A stretch of 64,000 nucleotides of DNA from Cupriavidus cauae (GTDB lineage Bacteria; Pseudomonadota; Gammaproteobacteria; Burkholderiales; Burkholderiaceae). The translations under genes were made by a program, and so were the position numbers. The notes below the pieces were generated by a model. It was not told the DNA's origin, ran no database searches, and worked only from the letters and a program-made list of their open reading frames with translations. Shown here piece after piece: positions 63,408 through 64,000 of the stretch. Location: positions 186,001-250,000 of the forward strand of contig NZ_VWRN01000035.1 in the NCBI RefSeq assembly GCF_008632125.1. Reading direction: 5' to 3'. Numbering within the stretch: position 1 is the stretch's first letter; each line of letters opens with the position of its first letter.

Positions 63408-63429
63408 GATTTGGTGTGCACACCAAATC
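63408..63429. promoter_or_regulatory. Perfect 22-bp palindrome upstream of SIR2
   Basis: The left half GATTTGGTGTG is followed directly by its exact reverse complement. There is no loop, so it suits a dimeric DNA-binding protein. It lies 85 bases before the SIR2 start. No regulator gene is seen beside it within the window. Confidence 0.75.
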
Positions 63430-64000
63430 GGTATCAGAGATGTACCGCGATCGGCACCGCCCCTTGCCGTCGAGCGATCGCACGACAATATCCCGTTCGG
63501 CCACAAGGATCGTTAGTGCGTCTTTGTACATGAATGCCGTGTCAGGCGTGCTGTCGCAGTTTACAAACGAGAAAAGGGTCTCAGGTCCTGCTGATCGTGC
63601 GTATCTCGTGCGAGCGCGATGACGAGCTCCTCCATTCTATGCACAATTTTTTGCCATTACCGCCAGCATGATTGGTTCGGGGCTATTGTACTCTCGCGAA
63701 ATCCCAGGCCTAAAGCCTCGGACCTATGCCGAGAGGGTCGAGCTGCATGTTGTGTCTCAGCAGCATTCCCCACTTTCGGAGGGCTGGATTCCGCATGCGG
63801 CGATCATGAGAGTGCGTTTGTCATAAATTCAATAGTGTCGTAATGTCTCATGATTGCGAGGCAAAGGGCGGCAATGTGACAGAGAGGGATGCCATGTCTG
63901 CTGATGGCCGATAGCGGGCAATGTCCCGTGCAAACCAAGTACTGCTCGCGACCTGAAAAGTTGTTCCGAGAAGCCGCAAACCGCTTGCACCGATCGCCTC

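Larger units (their letters stand above)
63324..64000. other. SIR2 promoter region and right edge without a recognised gene
   Basis: 677 bases. The left 110 bases hold the SIR2 promoter with two inverted repeats; the rest has only short frames without clear start signals or familiar sequence. A downstream gene may begin past the window edge. Confidence 0.45.

Noticed and set aside
63416..63843. Two short plus-strand frames divergent from SIR2
   Set aside because: One starts inside the 22-bp palindrome and neither has a convincing ribosome binding site or recognisable sequence, so they are not reported as the missing regulator.
1..64000. tRNA, rRNA, integrase or insertion sequence to explain the island
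   Set aside because: No cloverleaf-like sequence, rRNA stretch, transposase or recombinase motif was found by reading; a computed search would be needed to be certain.

Overview
The window is high-GC bacterial DNA with dense, short-spaced operons and a gene set typical of Burkholderiales (Betaproteobacteria), most like Cupriavidus, Bordetella or Achromobacter. The evidence is five Bug/TTT-type periplasmic solute receptors with no membrane partner genes, many LysR/GntR/AraC regulators, a CzcICBA-type metal efflux operon, and an Lrp/hppD/aromatic amino acid permease/tyrB block. The genus is an inference from gene content only.

Layout. 1-7.8 kb: a catabolic operon with a TcuA/TcuB-type tricarballylate oxidation pair, a class II aldolase, a LigI-like amidohydrolase, two Bug receptors and a D-2-hydroxyacid dehydrogenase. 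7.9-14.9 kb: czcI-czcC-czcB-czcA-like heavy-metal efflux, then a DoxX-like protein. 15-21 kb: two LysR regulators, a TauD/TfdA dioxygenase - PEP mutase/isocitrate lyase-like - Bug operon, and an SDR. 21.2-25.9 kb: tyrosine use (Lrp-type regulator, hppD, AroP-like permease, tyrB), closed by a strong hairpin. 25.9-30.1 kb: a GNAT-like protein with a bactofilin-like repeat protein, a 37-residue membrane peptide, and Ku translationally coupled to a MerR-TPR protein. 30.2-32.6 kb: a polar amino acid ABC importer. 32.6-39.5 kb: a DUF4142 protein, then a GntR-linked CoA-dependent catabolic cluster (Bug, CaiB-type CoA transferase, quinone oxidoreductase, GST, enoyl-CoA hydratase). 39.6-44.5 kb: a LysR gene and an AraC/GlxA regulator with a peroxide/quinone-stress set (NmrA-like, Ohr, AhpD-like, cupin); a 26-nt motif occurs three times, ahead of three of these units. 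44.6-49.9 kb: a second TauD-type dioxygenase with a complete ABC importer. 50-55.8 kb: a chemoreceptor with a very short periplasmic part, then a Bug-SDR-hydroxyacid dehydrogenase operon divergent from an HTH-citrate synthase fusion.

From about 55.8 kb to the end the sequence is visibly less GC-rich, has long gaps, and carries genes of defence or mobile type: a GNAT-like protein, an ImmA/IrrE metallopeptidase and an sce7725/beta-family protein in one overlapping operon; a convergent sce7726-family PD-(D/E)XK nuclease; an HNH endonuclease with an N-terminal domain I cannot name; and a SIR2-family protein whose promoter region has a perfect 22-bp palindrome. I read this as a defence island. The GNAT/ImmA/sce7725/sce7726 module is the best candidate for an undescribed system. 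No tRNA, rRNA, CRISPR array, integrase or intact transposase was recognised anywhere in the window.
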